A DNA stretch of 64,000 nt from Oscillospiraceae bacterium. Lineage in GTDB: Bacteria > Bacillota > Clostridia > Oscillospirales > Acutalibacteraceae. The position numbers and the translations under genes are program-made. Positions 18,820-29,079 of the stretch are shown piece by piece; within the stretch, counting starts at the first letter, position 1; each line of letters begins with the position of its first letter. Below the pieces are notes generated by a model that ran no database searches, was not told the origin of the DNA, and saw only the letters and a list, made by a program, of their open reading frames with translations. Location: the NCBI GenBank assembly GCA_003514385.1, contig DOQR01000002.1:124001-188000 (forward strand), written 5' to 3'.

Positions 18820-20097
18820 TTACTTTTGAGCTGCTTTCTTCACCTTTTCCCAATATTCCCCGGCGGTGCGTTCGGTGCGGTTGTCGCCGAACTCATAGTA
18901 TACCGCGTCTTTTATCGCGTCCGGCAGATACTGCTGCGGCACCCAGTGATTGCGGTATGAATGCGGATAGATATAGAACTGTCCCTTGTTCGGGTTATCC
19001 TCGCCGTCGCAGTGGACATTCTGTAACTGCCTCGGAACGGGACCCGTGCGGCCTTTCTGCACATCAGCCATCGCGGCGTTTATCCCGTTGTAGGCGGAGT
19101 TTGATTTCGGGCTCGTCGCCACAAGCACAACCGCATCCGCGAGCGGTATCCGCGCCTCGGGCAGTCCGAGCATATTCGCCGCGTCAACGGCGGCTTTTAC
19201 TATAGGTATTATCTGCGGATACGCAAGCCCGACATCCTCGCACGCGCAGACCATAAGCCTGCGGCATGCGCTGACAAGGTCGCCCGCTTCGAGCAGCCGC
19301 GCCAGATAGTGGAGCGCCGCGTTCGGGTCGGAGCCGCGCATCGATTTCTGATATGCGGAGATTATGTCGTAGTGCTCGTCGCCCTCGCGGTCGTATCGCA
19401 TCGCGCTGTGCTGGGTCAGTTCCTGCGCGCGCTGAAGAGTTATCTTGCAAACGCCGCTTTCGTCGGCAGGGGAGGAGAGCACGCACAGCTCAACGGAGTT
19501 TATCGCCTTTCTCACATCGCCGCCGCAGGCGTTGGCAATGTGCTCAAACACTCCGTCCTCTATATCATATGTCTCGTGCCGCTCGGTGCCTATATAATCA
19601 AATGCACGCTTGACGGCGGGAATTACATCTTCAGCCGAGACAAATTTGAATTCAAACACGGTCGAGCGGCTGAGAATCGCGTTGTATATATAAAAATACG
19701 GGTTCTCGGTCGTCGACGCTATAAGCGTTATGTCGCCGTTTTCTATGTATTCGAGCAGCGTCTGCTGCTGCTTTTTGTTGAAATACTGAATCTCGTCGAG
19801 ATAGAGCAGGATCCCGTTGGGCGCGACGAATGTGTTGAGCTTTGCGACGACATCCTTTATATCTGCTGTCGAAGCGGTTGTGCCGTTTAATTTAACGAGA
19901 TGGCGGTCGGTCGTCTTTGCGATGATGCTCGCGAGAGTCGTTTTGCCGACCCCGGACGGACCGTAAAAGACCATGTTCGGCAGCTCGCCCGAAAGTATAA
20001 TATTTCTCAGCGGCTTGCCCTCGCCGAGCAGATGCCTCTGACCGACGATATCGTCGATAGTCTGTGGGCGCATTCTCTGCGCCAGCGGTGCTGACAT
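18820..20097 (-). CDS. rarA: Replication-associated recombination protein A, AAA+ ATPase
   Basis: The 425-residue protein (also called MgsA) begins PLAQRMRPQTIDDIVGQRHL and has the Walker A loop GPSGVGKTT, Walker B LLYLDEIQYF and sensor-1 ASTTENPYF, then the C-terminal tetramerisation domain with HCDGEDNPNKGQFYIYPHSY. It acts at stalled replication forks together with RecA and SSB. Length matches the family. A strong GGAGAGGAGG site precedes ATG 20097. Confidence 0.95.
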   Translation of the reverse strand: MSAPLAQRMRPQTIDDIVGQRHLLGEGKPLRNIILSGELPNMVFYGPSGVGKTTLASIIAKTTDRHLVKLNGTTASTADIKDVVAKLNTFVAPNGILLYLDEIQYFNKKQQQTLLEYIENGDITLIASTTENPYFYIYNAILSRSTVFEFKFVSAEDVIPAVKRAFDYIGTERHETYDIEDGVFEHIANACGGDVRKAINSVELCVLSSPADESGVCKITLQRAQELTQHSAMRYDREGDEHYDIISAYQKSMRGSDPNAALHYLARLLEAGDLVSACRRLMVCACEDVGLAYPQIIPIVKAAVDAANMLGLPEARIPLADAVVLVATSPKSNSAYNGINAAMADVQKGRTGPVPRQLQNVHCDGEDNPNKGQFYIYPHSYRNHWVPQQYLPDAIKDAVYYEFGDNRTERTAGEYWEKVKKAAQK

Positions 20098-20360
20098 GAT
20101 CTTCCTCCTCTCCGCTTGTTACAGTACCATATTATATTAAATTTTAACGATTTAGTCAACATGATTTAAAAAGTGAGCGGATTTGATGAACGGCTTGTGG
20201 AAAAGGAATAAACAAATATATAATCTTTGAGGAAAATATTGACGGCGCATAAAAGGCCTGACGTTCCCGCTTGCTGTCGTCTATCCGCCGCTCTACGGCT
20301 ATTGCACGTTGTTTTATATCGTTATGGGCTGATAGCCAAAAAAATGTACTGCCCGAACAT
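20098..20360. other. Gene-free stretch upstream of rarA
   Basis: No gene is supported. A 75-codon minus-strand frame at 20156-20383 has no ribosome binding site and overlaps the terminator of the decarboxylase operon. The stretch next to rarA is AT-rich and presumably holds its promoter. Confidence 0.5.
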
Positions 20361-20400
20361 AAAAAATACCGGCAGTTCTGCATGAAAACAGGACTGCCGG
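20361..20400 (-). terminator. Terminator of the oxaloacetate decarboxylase operon
   Basis: CCGGCAGTCCTG pairs with CAGAACTGCCGG (one mismatch); on the minus strand it is followed by TATTTTTT. Confidence 0.85.
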
Positions 20401-20420
20401 ATTTTTTGTTTTATCTTTAA

Positions 20421-21602
20421 TTATTTGCCGAACAGCAGGAGCAGGAAACCGGCGGCAACAGCCGAGCCGATAACGCCCGCGACGTTCGGACCCATTGCGT
20501 GCATGAGCAGGAAGTTCGTCGGGTTTGCCTTGCGTCCCTCGACCTGCGAAACGCGCGCCGCCATGGGAACGGCGGAGACGCCTGCGGAGCCGATAAGGGG
20601 ATTGACCTTGCCCTTGGTGACAAGATACATGAGCTTGCCGAGAAGCACGCCGCCTGCGGTCGAGAAGCAGAATGCAGTCAGACCGAGGATGATAATGAAT
20701 ATGGTCTGCTTCGACAGGAAGGTCTGACCGTTCGCCGTTGCGCCGACGGTAACGCCGAGCAGGATGGTGACGATGTTGGTCAGTGCGTTCTGTGCGGTGT
20801 CGCTGAGTCTTTCAACAACGCCGCTCTCTCTGAACAGGTTGCCGAGCATGAACATGCCGATAAGCGGAGCGACGGAGGGAAGCATGAAAGCGCAGATGAC
20901 AAGCACGACGACGGGGAAGATTATCTTCTCTGTCTTGCTGACGGTTCTGAGCTGCTTCATCTCGACCGCGCGCTCTTTCTTTGTGGTGAGCAGCTTCATG
21001 ATCGGGGGCTGAATGATCGGGATAAGAGCCATATACGAATATGCCGCAACGGCTATGGGAGCGAGCAGGTGAGCTGCAAGCTTTGATGCAAGGAATATGG
21101 CGGTCGGGCCGTCCGCGCCGCCGATGATGCCGATAGCGGCAGCCTCCTGCGGAGTGAAGCCAAGCAGGATAGCGATGGTGAATGCAACATAGATGCCGAG
21201 CTGAGCGGCAGCGCCGAGCAGCAGGCTCATCGGGTTTGCGAGCAGGGGACCAAAGTCCGTCATTGCGCCGACGCCCATAAAGATAAGGCACGGGAAGATA
21301 CTGCTCTTGACGCCTGCGTAGATAAGACGCAGGATTCCGATGTCATACCAGTGCGCGCCCTCCCGTATCGTCGTACTCAGCGGGTCGATGATACCGGTCG
21401 GGTCATCCATAAGACCTGCGCCGGGCAGGTTCGCGAGCAGAATGCCGAACGCGATGGGAAGAAGCAGCAGCGGTTCGAATTTTTTAGCGATGGCCAGATA
21501 GAGCAGGACGAACGATACGAGGATCATTACGCCCTCTCTCCAGGTGAGCACGGCGAGACCCGAGCTCTCCCAGAAGCCTTTCAAGATTCCGAGTATGTCC
21601 AT
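20421..21602 (-). CDS. oadB: Oxaloacetate decarboxylase Na+ pump, beta subunit
   Basis: This 393-residue protein has about nine to eleven membrane helices and the beta-subunit signatures of Na+-translocating decarboxylases: the [10 protein letters not shown] loop with the key Asp, and [13 protein letters not shown] near the C-terminus. It decarboxylates carboxybiotin on the carrier protein and moves Na+ outward. It is the last gene of a four-gene set and ends before a strong terminator. Confidence 0.93.
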   Translation of the reverse strand: MDILGILKGFWESSGLAVLTWREGVMILVSFVLLYLAIAKKFEPLLLLPIAFGILLANLPGAGLMDDPTGIIDPLSTTIREGAHWYDIGILRLIYAGVKSSIFPCLIFMGVGAMTDFGPLLANPMSLLLGAAAQLGIYVAFTIAILLGFTPQEAAAIGIIGGADGPTAIFLASKLAAHLLAPIAVAAYSYMALIPIIQPPIMKLLTTKKERAVEMKQLRTVSKTEKIIFPVVVLVICAFMLPSVAPLIGMFMLGNLFRESGVVERLSDTAQNALTNIVTILLGVTVGATANGQTFLSKQTIFIIILGLTAFCFSTAGGVLLGKLMYLVTKGKVNPLIGSAGVSAVPMAARVSQVEGRKANPTNFLLMHAMGPNVAGVIGSAVAAGFLLLLFGK

Positions 21603-21614
21603 TTGCTATCCCCC

Positions 21615-22001
21615 TTAGCCGACTACGGCGAGCAGTGCGTCCGTAGCGACGGTCGAGCCCTTCTGGACGGCGAGCTGCTTTACGGTGCCGTCGCAGGGAG
21701 CGACTATTTCGTTTTCCATCTTCATAGCCTCAAGAATGAGGATGACTTCGCCCGCTTTGACGGCAGAGCCGACCGAGACATTGACGCTCAGTATCGTGCC
21801 GGGCATGGGCGAGAGAACTTTCTGACCGTCTGCGGCTGCTGCGGGAGCGGCGGCAGGAGCGGGAGCTGCTGCGGGGGCAGCGGGTGCGGCTGCAGCAACG
21901 GGAGCTGCGGGAGCGGCGTCGGTAACAGCGGTGATAACGGCGTCGGTCTCCTCGACCTCAACCTCATAGTTTTTGCCGTTTAATGTAACAACATATTTCA
22001 T
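21615..22001 (-). CDS. Biotin carboxyl carrier protein of the decarboxylase pump
   Basis: The 128-residue protein has an N-terminal strand region (MKYVVTLNGKNYEVEVEE), an Ala/Pro-rich flexible linker at about 30-60 and a C-terminal biotinyl domain with EAMKMENEI. Lys94 is the biotinylated residue, about 35 residues before the end as expected. It shuttles the carboxyl group from the alpha to the beta subunit. In this operon it is a separate gene, as in glutaconyl- and methylmalonyl-CoA decarboxylases, rather than fused to the alpha subunit. Confidence 0.93.
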   Translation of the reverse strand: MKYVVTLNGKNYEVEVEETDAVITAVTDAAPAAPVAAAAPAAPAAAPAPAAAPAAAADGQKVLSPMPGTILSVNVSVGSAVKAGEVILILEAMKMENEIVAPCDGTVKQLAVQKGSTVATDALLAVVG

Positions 22002-22038
22002 GATGATCGTTCCTTTCAGGTGTTGGCGGCGAGCCGCA

Positions 22039-22419
22039 TCAGTCTTTCTTCTTTATGGATTTGAACAGCAGCCTGTTGAGCGGGATGCCGCTCTCGTCGC
22101 TGACTATAGCCATGATGACCGCGGCGGTCGGCTCGTCAACGCCGTCAAGTTCGAGCGTGCCCTGCGACTGAGTGCCGGGCAGAGGAGTTCCGGCAGCAGC
22201 GCTCTGCTGCACGGGTGCGGGTTCATCGGAAGCAGCATTCTTCTTGCCCTTCTTGCCTGCAAGATTCTCGCCGAGTCTGACGACGCGGGAGATTATCATT
22301 ATCAGCACGGCAAGGATAATGAGCAGCAGGAATACCATAAGTATTCCGAAGAGGGAGACCTGAAGAGCGAAAACAAGCTTTTCGCCCAGGGGCATACCCA
22401 TGTCAAAATTATCAAACAT
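22039..22419 (-). CDS. oadG: Oxaloacetate decarboxylase gamma-type subunit
   Basis: The 126-residue protein has one N-terminal membrane helix (ALQVSLFGILMVFLLLIIL), a Lys/Ala/Pro linker and a soluble tail with LDEPTAAVIMAIVSDESG-like sequence. OadG-type subunits assemble the complex at the membrane. It lies between the alpha-subunit and carrier genes. Confidence 0.85.
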   Translation of the reverse strand: MFDNFDMGMPLGEKLVFALQVSLFGILMVFLLLIILAVLIMIISRVVRLGENLAGKKGKKNAASDEPAPVQQSAAAGTPLPGTQSQGTLELDGVDEPTAAVIMAIVSDESGIPLNRLLFKSIKKKD

Positions 22420-22447
22420 TGATAAAACCTATCCTTTCTGCCGAGGC

Positions 22448-23827
22448 TCAGTCGAGTCTCTCTATCTTATATGTGAAAGTGTTTTTCTTTCTCTCGTCGC
22501 GCTTGTCGAAGAATGCTTCCGCCTGAGTCGGGAAAGCGATATAGGAGAGAACATCCTCGTCGCAGGTCGCTCTGTCGCCGAGATACTCTCTTGCGGCGGG
22601 GAGACCGGGCTCAAGCAGGTCTGCGTAGCGGCAGGTTATCGGCTTCTCGTCGCCGAGAACCTTCTTCTGGAGCTCCTCGTTTATCTTGCCGGGAGCCTTG
22701 CCGTATTCGCCCTTGATATAGTTCTTGACTTCCTTGGAGATGTTCTTGTATCTCTCGCCCGCGAGCACATTTGCGGTCGCCTGAACGCCGACCATCTGGC
22801 TCATCGGGGTGACGAGCGGAGGATAACCGAGGTCTTCGCGGACTCTCGGAGTCTCTGCGAGAACTTCGTCGAGCTTGTCGAGCTTGTTCTGAGCGGTGAG
22901 CTGAGCGACAAGGTTCGAGAGCATTCCACCGGGTATCTGATAGTTGAGAGCGTCGGTCTGGGTGGTCAGCACGACGGGGTTGAGCAGGCCGCTCTTGAGA
23001 GCGTCGTTGCGGACGGGCTTGAAGAAATCGTTGATTTTCTTGAGCTGTGCCATGTCGAGCGGAACTTCGTAGCCCTCTTTCTGGAGGATATAAGCCATGG
23101 TCTCTGTGGGCGGCTGAGAGGTGCCGTTGGAGAAGCAGGAGATAGCGGTGTCGATAACATCCGCGCCGGCTTCAACAGCCTTCTGCAATGTCACAGGGCC
23201 GAGACCCGTGGTCGAGTGAGTGTGAACGATAACGGGGAGACTGATGTTCTCCTTTATGCCCTTGACAAGATCATATGCTGTCTGGGGATCCATGATGCCC
23301 GCCATGTCCTTGATGCACACGGACTGAACGCCCATGCTCTCGAGATCTTTGGCAAGCTTGATGTAGCTCTCGATGTTGTGGATGGGGCTCGTGGTGTAGC
23401 AGATGGTGCCCGATGCGTGAGCGCCGCACTTGATAGTCTCGTCAACGGCGGTCTCGATGTTTCTCAGGTCGTTGAGCGCATCGAATATACGGATGATGTC
23501 GATGCCGTTTTCAACGCTCTTTCTGACGAAAAGGCGAACGACATCGTCGGGATAATGCTTGTAGCCCAGAAGGTTCTGACCTCTGAGGAGCATCTGCAGC
23601 TTGGTGTTCGGGCACGCCTTGCGGATCTTGCGCAGGCGCTCCCACGGATCTTCGTTGAGATAGCGCAGGCAGGAGTCGAACGTAGCGCCGCCCCAGCACT
23701 CGAGCGAATAGTAGCCCGCCTTGTCAAGCTCGGGCAGTATTGCCTCGAAATCCTCATAGGGCATACGGGTCGCGATAAGCGACTGGTTCGCGTCTCTGAG
23801 GACAGTCTCAGTGAAATTTACTTTCAT
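22448..23827 (-). CDS. oadA: Oxaloacetate decarboxylase alpha subunit (carboxyltransferase)
   Basis: The 459-residue product is the carboxyltransferase part only, without a biotinyl domain. It shows FTETVLRDANQSLIATR, CIKDMAG with the catalytic Lys, and HTHSTTG with metal-binding His residues, as in OadA and pyruvate carboxylase subunit B. It moves the carboxyl group of oxaloacetate to biotin. With a membrane beta subunit and a gamma subunit in the same operon, the Na+ pump is the better call than pyruvate carboxylase; no biotin carboxylase gene is present here. Confidence 0.92.
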   Translation of the reverse strand: MKVNFTETVLRDANQSLIATRMPYEDFEAILPELDKAGYYSLECWGGATFDSCLRYLNEDPWERLRKIRKACPNTKLQMLLRGQNLLGYKHYPDDVVRLFVRKSVENGIDIIRIFDALNDLRNIETAVDETIKCGAHASGTICYTTSPIHNIESYIKLAKDLESMGVQSVCIKDMAGIMDPQTAYDLVKGIKENISLPVIVHTHSTTGLGPVTLQKAVEAGADVIDTAISCFSNGTSQPPTETMAYILQKEGYEVPLDMAQLKKINDFFKPVRNDALKSGLLNPVVLTTQTDALNYQIPGGMLSNLVAQLTAQNKLDKLDEVLAETPRVREDLGYPPLVTPMSQMVGVQATANVLAGERYKNISKEVKNYIKGEYGKAPGKINEELQKKVLGDEKPITCRYADLLEPGLPAAREYLGDRATCDEDVLSYIAFPTQAEAFFDKRDERKKNTFTYKIERLD

Positions 23828-23871
23828 ATATTTCGCTCTCCTTTGGATTTGATTTTATAAACTTATTTGAA

Positions 23872-25254
23872 TCAGAACTCGATGCGCGAAGCGATGTAGC
23901 TTTCGAGCTCGTCTATAGCGATGCGCTCCTGCTTCATCGTGTCGCGGTCGCGCACGGTCACGCAGTGATCATCGACGGAGTCGAAGTCATAGGTGATGCA
24001 CAGCGGAGTACCGATCTCGTCCTGGCGGCGATAGCGCTTGCCGATGGAGCCGGTCTCGTCGAAATCGACCATGAACTTGCGGCTCAAGTCGTCGCAGATC
24101 TTTATAGCCTCTTCCGAAAGCTTCTTCGAGAGGGGAAGCACCGCGGCCTTGTAGGGCGCGACGACGGGGGAGAGATGGAGCACCACGCGGGTGTCGTTCT
24201 TCTCTGCGTCGATAACTTCCTCGTCATATGCTTCGCAGAGCAGCGCGAGTACGGTTCTGTCGAGTCCGTAGGTGGATTCTATTATATAGGGAATGAACTT
24301 CTCGTTCGTCTCGGGATCAAGATAGTCCATCTTCTGGCCGCTGTATTCCTGATGTCTCGTCAGGTCGAAGTCAGTTCTGTTGTGGGTGCCGTTTATCTCG
24401 CCCCAGCCGAACGGGAAGAGGAACTCAATGTCGCACGCGGCTTTCGCGTAGTGGGCGAGCTTCTCATGGTCGTGGAAGCGAAGATGCTCGGGAGCTATGC
24501 CTAGATCCTCAAAATACTTCTTGCCGAATTGCTTGAAGTAGTCGTAGAGCTCGTTGTCGGAGCCCTTCTTGCAGAAGGTCTGGAACTCCATCTGCTCGAA
24601 CTCTATTGTTCTGAAAGTGAAGTTACCGGGGGTTATCTCGTTTCTGAACGCCTTGCCGATCTGACCGATGCTGAAGGGCAGCTTCGCTCTCATCGAACGC
24701 TGGACGTTGAGAAAGTTGACATATTCACCCTGCGCGTTTTCGGGGCGCAGATAGATAACGCTCTTTGCGTCGTTGGTGACTCCGCGGTAGGTCTGGAACA
24801 TGAGGTTGAATTCTCTTATGTCCGTGAAATTGTGCTTGCCGCAGTGGGGGCAGGGGATCGAATGAGCCTTGATGTACTCAAACATCTCCTCTTTCGTCAT
24901 CTTGTCGGGGTGGGCATCGGGATCAAAGTTCTCGATGAGCGTGTCCGCTCTGTGGCGCATCTTGCACTCCTTGCAGTCGAGAAGAGGGTCGGAGAAGCTG
25001 GCGATGTGACCGCTTGCCTCCCAGACTTTCGGATGCATGAGAATGTCTGCGTCAACTTCGTAGCTGTTCCTGCGCTCCTGAATGAATCTCTTGCGCCAGG
25101 TGTCCTTGACGTTGTTCTTCATTCTTGCGCCGAGCGGGCCGTAGTCCCAGGTGTTCGCAAGTCCGCCGTAGATGTCGCTGCCGGCGAAAATGAAGCCTCT
25201 GTTTTTACACAGAGCGACGATTTTTTCCATTGTTTTTTCGGTATTATTTAGCAT
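23872..25254 (-). CDS. glyS: Glycyl-tRNA synthetase, single-chain class II type
   Basis: This 460-residue protein is the homodimeric (Thermus/eukaryote-like) GlyRS: CKNRGFIFAGSDIYGGLANT at the start, motif 2 FRTIEFEQMEFQ, motif 3 GLDRTVLALL, and the C-terminal anticodon-binding domain. It charges tRNA-Gly. It starts at ATG 25254 behind AGGGGAG. The gap to oadA is only 44 bases with no clear terminator, so read-through into the decarboxylase genes is likely. No T-box leader is seen, because the promoter sits directly before the gene. Confidence 0.95.
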   Translation of the reverse strand: MLNNTEKTMEKIVALCKNRGFIFAGSDIYGGLANTWDYGPLGARMKNNVKDTWRKRFIQERRNSYEVDADILMHPKVWEASGHIASFSDPLLDCKECKMRHRADTLIENFDPDAHPDKMTKEEMFEYIKAHSIPCPHCGKHNFTDIREFNLMFQTYRGVTNDAKSVIYLRPENAQGEYVNFLNVQRSMRAKLPFSIGQIGKAFRNEITPGNFTFRTIEFEQMEFQTFCKKGSDNELYDYFKQFGKKYFEDLGIAPEHLRFHDHEKLAHYAKAACDIEFLFPFGWGEINGTHNRTDFDLTRHQEYSGQKMDYLDPETNEKFIPYIIESTYGLDRTVLALLCEAYDEEVIDAEKNDTRVVLHLSPVVAPYKAAVLPLSKKLSEEAIKICDDLSRKFMVDFDETGSIGKRYRRQDEIGTPLCITYDFDSVDDHCVTVRDRDTMKQERIAIDELESYIASRIEF

Positions 25255-25287
25255 AAGCGCTTACTCCCCTATTATTCATTGTAGCCT

Positions 25288-25316
25288 ATAATAATCTAAA
25301 AAATGCCAAAAGTCAA
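25288..25316 (-). promoter_or_regulatory. SigA-type promoter of glyS
   Basis: On the minus strand TTGACT and TATTAT are separated by 17 bases, about 34 bases before the ATG. Confidence 0.78.
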
Positions 25317-25537
25317 GGCACGTAAAAGAGATTTTGAGCCCTTGTCCGCCCGCCTTTTTGTGCGCTTTTTCGGGTATGTGTTTTTGTCTGTGCATTTTGC
25401 CGAAAATAATGCTGTGAAAGGGCTTAAAAACATAAACAGTAACAAAATATCGATATAAAAAGCACAATAAAAACTTTTTCGCCAAAGCCGCCTTAAAAAA
25501 TATTTTTTTGCCCATTCGGGGCTTTTTCAACACTGTA
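25317..25537. other. Gene-free stretch between divergent promoters
   Basis: This AT-rich stretch separates glyS from the GPH transporter gene. No gene, repeat or clear RNA structure is seen in it. Confidence 0.5.
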
Positions 25538-25565
25538 TTGACAAATCCGTGTTTTAATGTAAAAT
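25538..25565 (+). promoter_or_regulatory. Likely promoter of the GPH transporter gene
   Basis: TTGACA (25538-25543) and TAAAAT (25560-25565) are separated by 16 bases. Confidence 0.62.
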
Positions 25566-25623
25566 TATAGTATTATCTATAATGGGTAGATATTTGAGAA
25601 AACAATGCAAAGAGGGTAAGACT

Positions 25624-27159
25624 GTGGCAAGACAGGAATCAAAAGTTTCGTCATTCTTTCAGAAGATAGGCCCGATGGTGGGCTACAATGCCGCGAGCAT
25701 ACTTTTCGGCGGCGGCGGATACATCATCTCGCTCTATTTTCTGTCGTTTTTGACCGAGGTCGAAAAGCTCAGCGTCGATCAGGCGGGTATGGTTATCGCC
25801 ATGGCTCATATCTGGGACGCCGTCACCGACCCCGTCATGGGTATTATAACCGACCGCACGCGTTCGAAATACGGCAGACACAGAAGATATCTGCTCTGGG
25901 GCGTTATTCCGATAGCCATCTCGTATTTCTGCCTGTGGAACTCGTTCGGCATTTCCGCGACCGGCAACAAGACCGCGACGATGCTCTACTACATGCTCGC
26001 GTATATGCTCTATAACACGGCGCTGACTCTCGTCACCGTGCCGCATGTTGCGATGCTGCCCGTTATCGCGCCCGATTATTCCCTGCGCACTCAGTATAAC
26101 TCCGTGCAGTATATAATGAACTCCGTCGGCATGGTTTCGTCGTTCCTGCTCGTGTCGCTGTCGCTCGGCTTTACGAACATGGAGATGACCGCCGCGTCAA
26201 GACCGAAGTTCATGTTCTTCGGCGCAGTGTTGTGCTTGTGGTTCTCACTGCCGCTGCTCGTGACTTTCAAATGCACGAAAGAGCCGAGCTCGCTCGACAT
26301 GAAGCTGCCGCCTTTCAACGCGACTATGCTCTTTGAAGAGTACAAGCAGGTTTTCCGCAACAAGGCGTTCAGACGCTATTTTGTCCTGAGCTCGATGTAC
26401 ACCATGGCAAAGGGCTTCTATGCAAACTCCAACCAGTATTTCATCAAATACAGTGCCCAGCGCTTCGGCTATTTCAACACCCTGCAAACGATTGCGGGTG
26501 CGGCTGAGGCATCCGGCTTCCCCGTCAATTATCTGCTGACTATGAAAAAGGGCAAGCAGCTGTGCGGAAAGCTCCTGACTCCGCTCATGGCGGCGGGACT
26601 TATCATAAACCTGTTCATCGGCAAGAGCACTCCGCTCTGGGTCGTCATTGTTTCGATAATCCTCTATAACTTCGGCTTCTCCGGCCCCGGATTTACCGCC
26701 ACAAATATCCAGCCCGATGTCACGGATGTTGACGAGATGATAACCGGACGCCGCCGCGAGGGCGTTATCTCGACCTTCAACACGCTCATCAAAAAGACCA
26801 TAAACGGTCTCATGAGCGCGTTCACCGGATTTATTCTTAAAGGCTTCGGCTTCCGTACCGGCGCAGAGGGCGCGAATGCCCTCGAACAGACCGCTAAGGG
26901 TATATTCGGACTGAAGGTGACTTACTGCATCCTGCCTCTCATCTTCGTCGGCCTCGTCTATGTCTGCGTGTTCACCTATAAGATGACCCGCGAGGATCAC
27001 AAGATGATAACCGAGGCTATAAAAGAGAAGAAAGAGACAGGCAAGTGCTCACTGACCCCCGAGCAGATGAAACGCTGCGAGGAGATAGCGGGTCAGAGCT
27101 TCGGCGATATGTGGATCGGCAAACCTTCCGCAGAGACCCTTGTGACCGAGCTTGACTAA
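25624..27159 (+). CDS. GPH-family sugar:cation symporter
   Basis: From GTG 25624 (behind AGAGGG) the protein has 511 residues and about twelve membrane helices. It shows the glycoside-pentoside-hexuronide:cation symporter signature near the start (GHIWDAVTDPVMG-like, here AHIWDAVTDPVMGIITDRTR). The family, which includes MelB, imports glycosides with Na+ or H+. The substrate cannot be read from sequence; no glycosidase lies beside it, and the GH2 enzyme is 36 kb away. An ATG at 25582 lies only about 10 bases after the likely transcription start and lacks a ribosome binding site. LepA follows after 24 bases. Confidence 0.85.
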   Translation: MARQESKVSSFFQKIGPMVGYNAASILFGGGGYIISLYFLSFLTEVEKLSVDQAGMVIAMAHIWDAVTDPVMGIITDRTRSKYGRHRRYLLWGVIPIAISYFCLWNSFGISATGNKTATMLYYMLAYMLYNTALTLVTVPHVAMLPVIAPDYSLRTQYNSVQYIMNSVGMVSSFLLVSLSLGFTNMEMTAASRPKFMFFGAVLCLWFSLPLLVTFKCTKEPSSLDMKLPPFNATMLFEEYKQVFRNKAFRRYFVLSSMYTMAKGFYANSNQYFIKYSAQRFGYFNTLQTIAGAAEASGFPVNYLLTMKKGKQLCGKLLTPLMAAGLIINLFIGKSTPLWVVIVSIILYNFGFSGPGFTATNIQPDVTDVDEMITGRRREGVISTFNTLIKKTINGLMSAFTGFILKGFGFRTGAEGANALEQTAKGIFGLKVTYCILPLIFVGLVYVCVFTYKMTREDHKMITEAIKEKKETGKCSLTPEQMKRCEEIAGQSFGDMWIGKPSAETLVTELD

Positions 27160-27183
27160 AAGACCCACGAAAGGATCAATAAA

Positions 27184-28995
27184 TTGTCTACCAAGAAAGA
27201 AAACATCAGAAATTTCAGCATCATAGCGCATATCGACCACGGCAAATCAACCCTCGCGGACAGACTCCTTGAGCTCACCGACTCCGTGGCGAAGCGCGAT
27301 ATGACTGCTCAGATACTTGATAACATGGATCTTGAGCGCGAGCGCGGAATAACTATAAAGGCGCACGCGGTCAAAATGGACTATACCGCGAGCGACGGCG
27401 AGGTCTATGAACTGAATCTTATAGACACTCCCGGCCATGTTGACTTCAACTATGAAGTCTCGCGTTCCCTTGCCGCCTGCGAGGGTGCGGTGCTCATAAT
27501 CGACGCGTCGCAGGGAATCGAAGCGCAGACGCTCGCGAACACATATCTGGCGCTCGACCACGACCTTGAGATAGTCCCAGTTATCAATAAAATAGACCTG
27601 CCCGCCGCCGACCCCGACAGAGTTGCTTCCGAGGTCGAGGAGGTCATAGGCCTCGATTGCTCGAACGCTCCGCGCGTCTCGGCAAAGACGGGCGAGAATG
27701 TCGAAGAGGTTCTCGAACGCATCGTTCTCGATATTCCCGCGCCCGTAACCGATGATAACGCACCGCTCAGAGCGCTCATATTCGACTCGGTCTATGACAG
27801 CTACAAGGGCGTTATCGTCTATGTCAGAATAAAAGAGGGCAAGATAAAGCCCGGCGACACCATGCGCATGATGGCGACCGGCGCGCAGTTCACGGTCGTT
27901 GAAGTCGGCTATATGCGCGCCACGAGCATGGAGCCCGCCGATGAACTGACCTCCGGCGAGGTCGGCTATATAACCGCCTCGATAAAGACCGTCAGCGACG
28001 CCCGCGTCGGTGATACCGTAACGACTGCGGAGAATCCCGCAAAAGAGCCGCTTGCAGGCTACCGCAAGGTGAACCCGATGGTTTTCTGCGGAGTCTATCC
28101 CGCCGATGGCGCGGACTACGAAAATCTGCGCGACGCGCTCGAAAAGCTCCAGTTAAACGACGCTTCGCTTTCATATGAGCCGGAGACCTCCGGCGCGCTC
28201 GGATTCGGCTTCCGCTGCGGCTTCCTCGGTCTGCTCCATCTCGAGATAATCCAGGAACGCCTTGAGCGCGAATATGACCTCGACCTCGTAACAACTGTGC
28301 CGAGCGTTATATATAAGATACACCTGACCGACGGCAGCGTTATAGAGATAGATAACCCGACCCACTATCCCGACCCGGTCAATATAGACTACAGCGAAGA
28401 GCCGTTCACCAACGCGCATATCTATTCTCCGCCCGAATATGTCGGCGCTATAATGGATCTGTGCCAGGAGCGCCGCGGCGTGTTCAAGAACATGACCTAT
28501 ATCGCCTCCGACCGCGTGGACATTCTCTATGAGCTGCCGCTCAACGAGATAATCTATGATTTCTTCGATTCGCTCAAGTCGCGCACCCGCGGCTATGCGT
28601 CGTTTGACTATGAGATAACCGATTACCGCCGCTCGAACCTCGTTAAACTCGATGTTCTCCTGAATGGCGATATAATCGATGCGCTCTCGTTTATTATCCA
28701 CGCCGACAAGGCGTATGGACGCGCGAGAAAGATAGCCGAAAAGCTCAAGGATAATATCCCGCGTCAGCTGTTTGAGATTCCGATCCAGATAGCCATCGGC
28801 GGCAAGGTCATAGCCCGTGAAACAGTCAAGGCGATGAGAAAAGACGTTCTTGCCAAGTGCTACGGCGGCGACATAACCCGAAAGAAAAAGCTGCTCGAAA
28901 AGCAGAAGGAAGGCAAGAAGCGTATGCGCCAGTTCGGCACGGTCGAAGTGCCGCAGGAGGCGTTTATGGCGGTTCTCAAGCTCGACGACGATTGA
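27184..28995 (+). CDS. lepA: Elongation factor 4, ribosome back-translocating GTPase
   Basis: The 603-residue protein matches LepA/EF4 length and order: GTPase domain with [17 protein letters not shown] and NKIDLP; domains II, III and V; and the unique C-terminal domain ending [20 protein letters not shown]. It acts on translating ribosomes, probably in initiation and under stress. The start is TTG 27184 behind GAAAGGATC. A strong terminator follows. Confidence 0.96.
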   Translation: MSTKKENIRNFSIIAHIDHGKSTLADRLLELTDSVAKRDMTAQILDNMDLERERGITIKAHAVKMDYTASDGEVYELNLIDTPGHVDFNYEVSRSLAACEGAVLIIDASQGIEAQTLANTYLALDHDLEIVPVINKIDLPAADPDRVASEVEEVIGLDCSNAPRVSAKTGENVEEVLERIVLDIPAPVTDDNAPLRALIFDSVYDSYKGVIVYVRIKEGKIKPGDTMRMMATGAQFTVVEVGYMRATSMEPADELTSGEVGYITASIKTVSDARVGDTVTTAENPAKEPLAGYRKVNPMVFCGVYPADGADYENLRDALEKLQLNDASLSYEPETSGALGFGFRCGFLGLLHLEIIQERLEREYDLDLVTTVPSVIYKIHLTDGSVIEIDNPTHYPDPVNIDYSEEPFTNAHIYSPPEYVGAIMDLCQERRGVFKNMTYIASDRVDILYELPLNEIIYDFFDSLKSRTRGYASFDYEITDYRRSNLVKLDVLLNGDIIDALSFIIHADKAYGRARKIAEKLKDNIPRQLFEIPIQIAIGGKVIARETVKAMRKDVLAKCYGGDITRKKKLLEKQKEGKKRMRQFGTVEVPQEAFMAVLKLDDD

Positions 28996-29009
28996 TAGAC
29001 AAAACAAAC

Positions 29010-29056
29010 AAAGCTGTAAATTACCTGCCCTGCGGCGATCGGTAATTTACAGCTTT
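29010..29056. terminator. Bidirectional terminator between lepA and the TetR-family gene
   Basis: AAAGCTGTAAATTACC forms a perfect 16-bp stem with its reverse complement. T-rich tails lie on both sides (TTGCTTTTTT on plus, GTTTGTTTTG on minus), which fits convergent genes. Confidence 0.92.
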
Positions 29057-29079
29057 TTGCTTTTTTGACTGTCTGTGAT

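Noticed and set aside
20156..20383. A 75-codon minus-strand frame upstream of the decarboxylase terminator
   Set aside because: There is no ribosome binding site or recognisable domain, and it overlaps the terminator stem.
20421..23827. Methylmalonyl-CoA or glutaconyl-CoA decarboxylase
   Set aside because: The alpha subunit is of the OadA/pyruvate carboxylase type, with the RDANQS and CIKDMAG motifs, not the CoA-ester carboxyltransferase type.
25255..25330. T-box riboswitch upstream of glyS
   Set aside because: The promoter lies only about 34 bases before the start codon, which leaves no room for a T-box, and no T-box sequence is seen.
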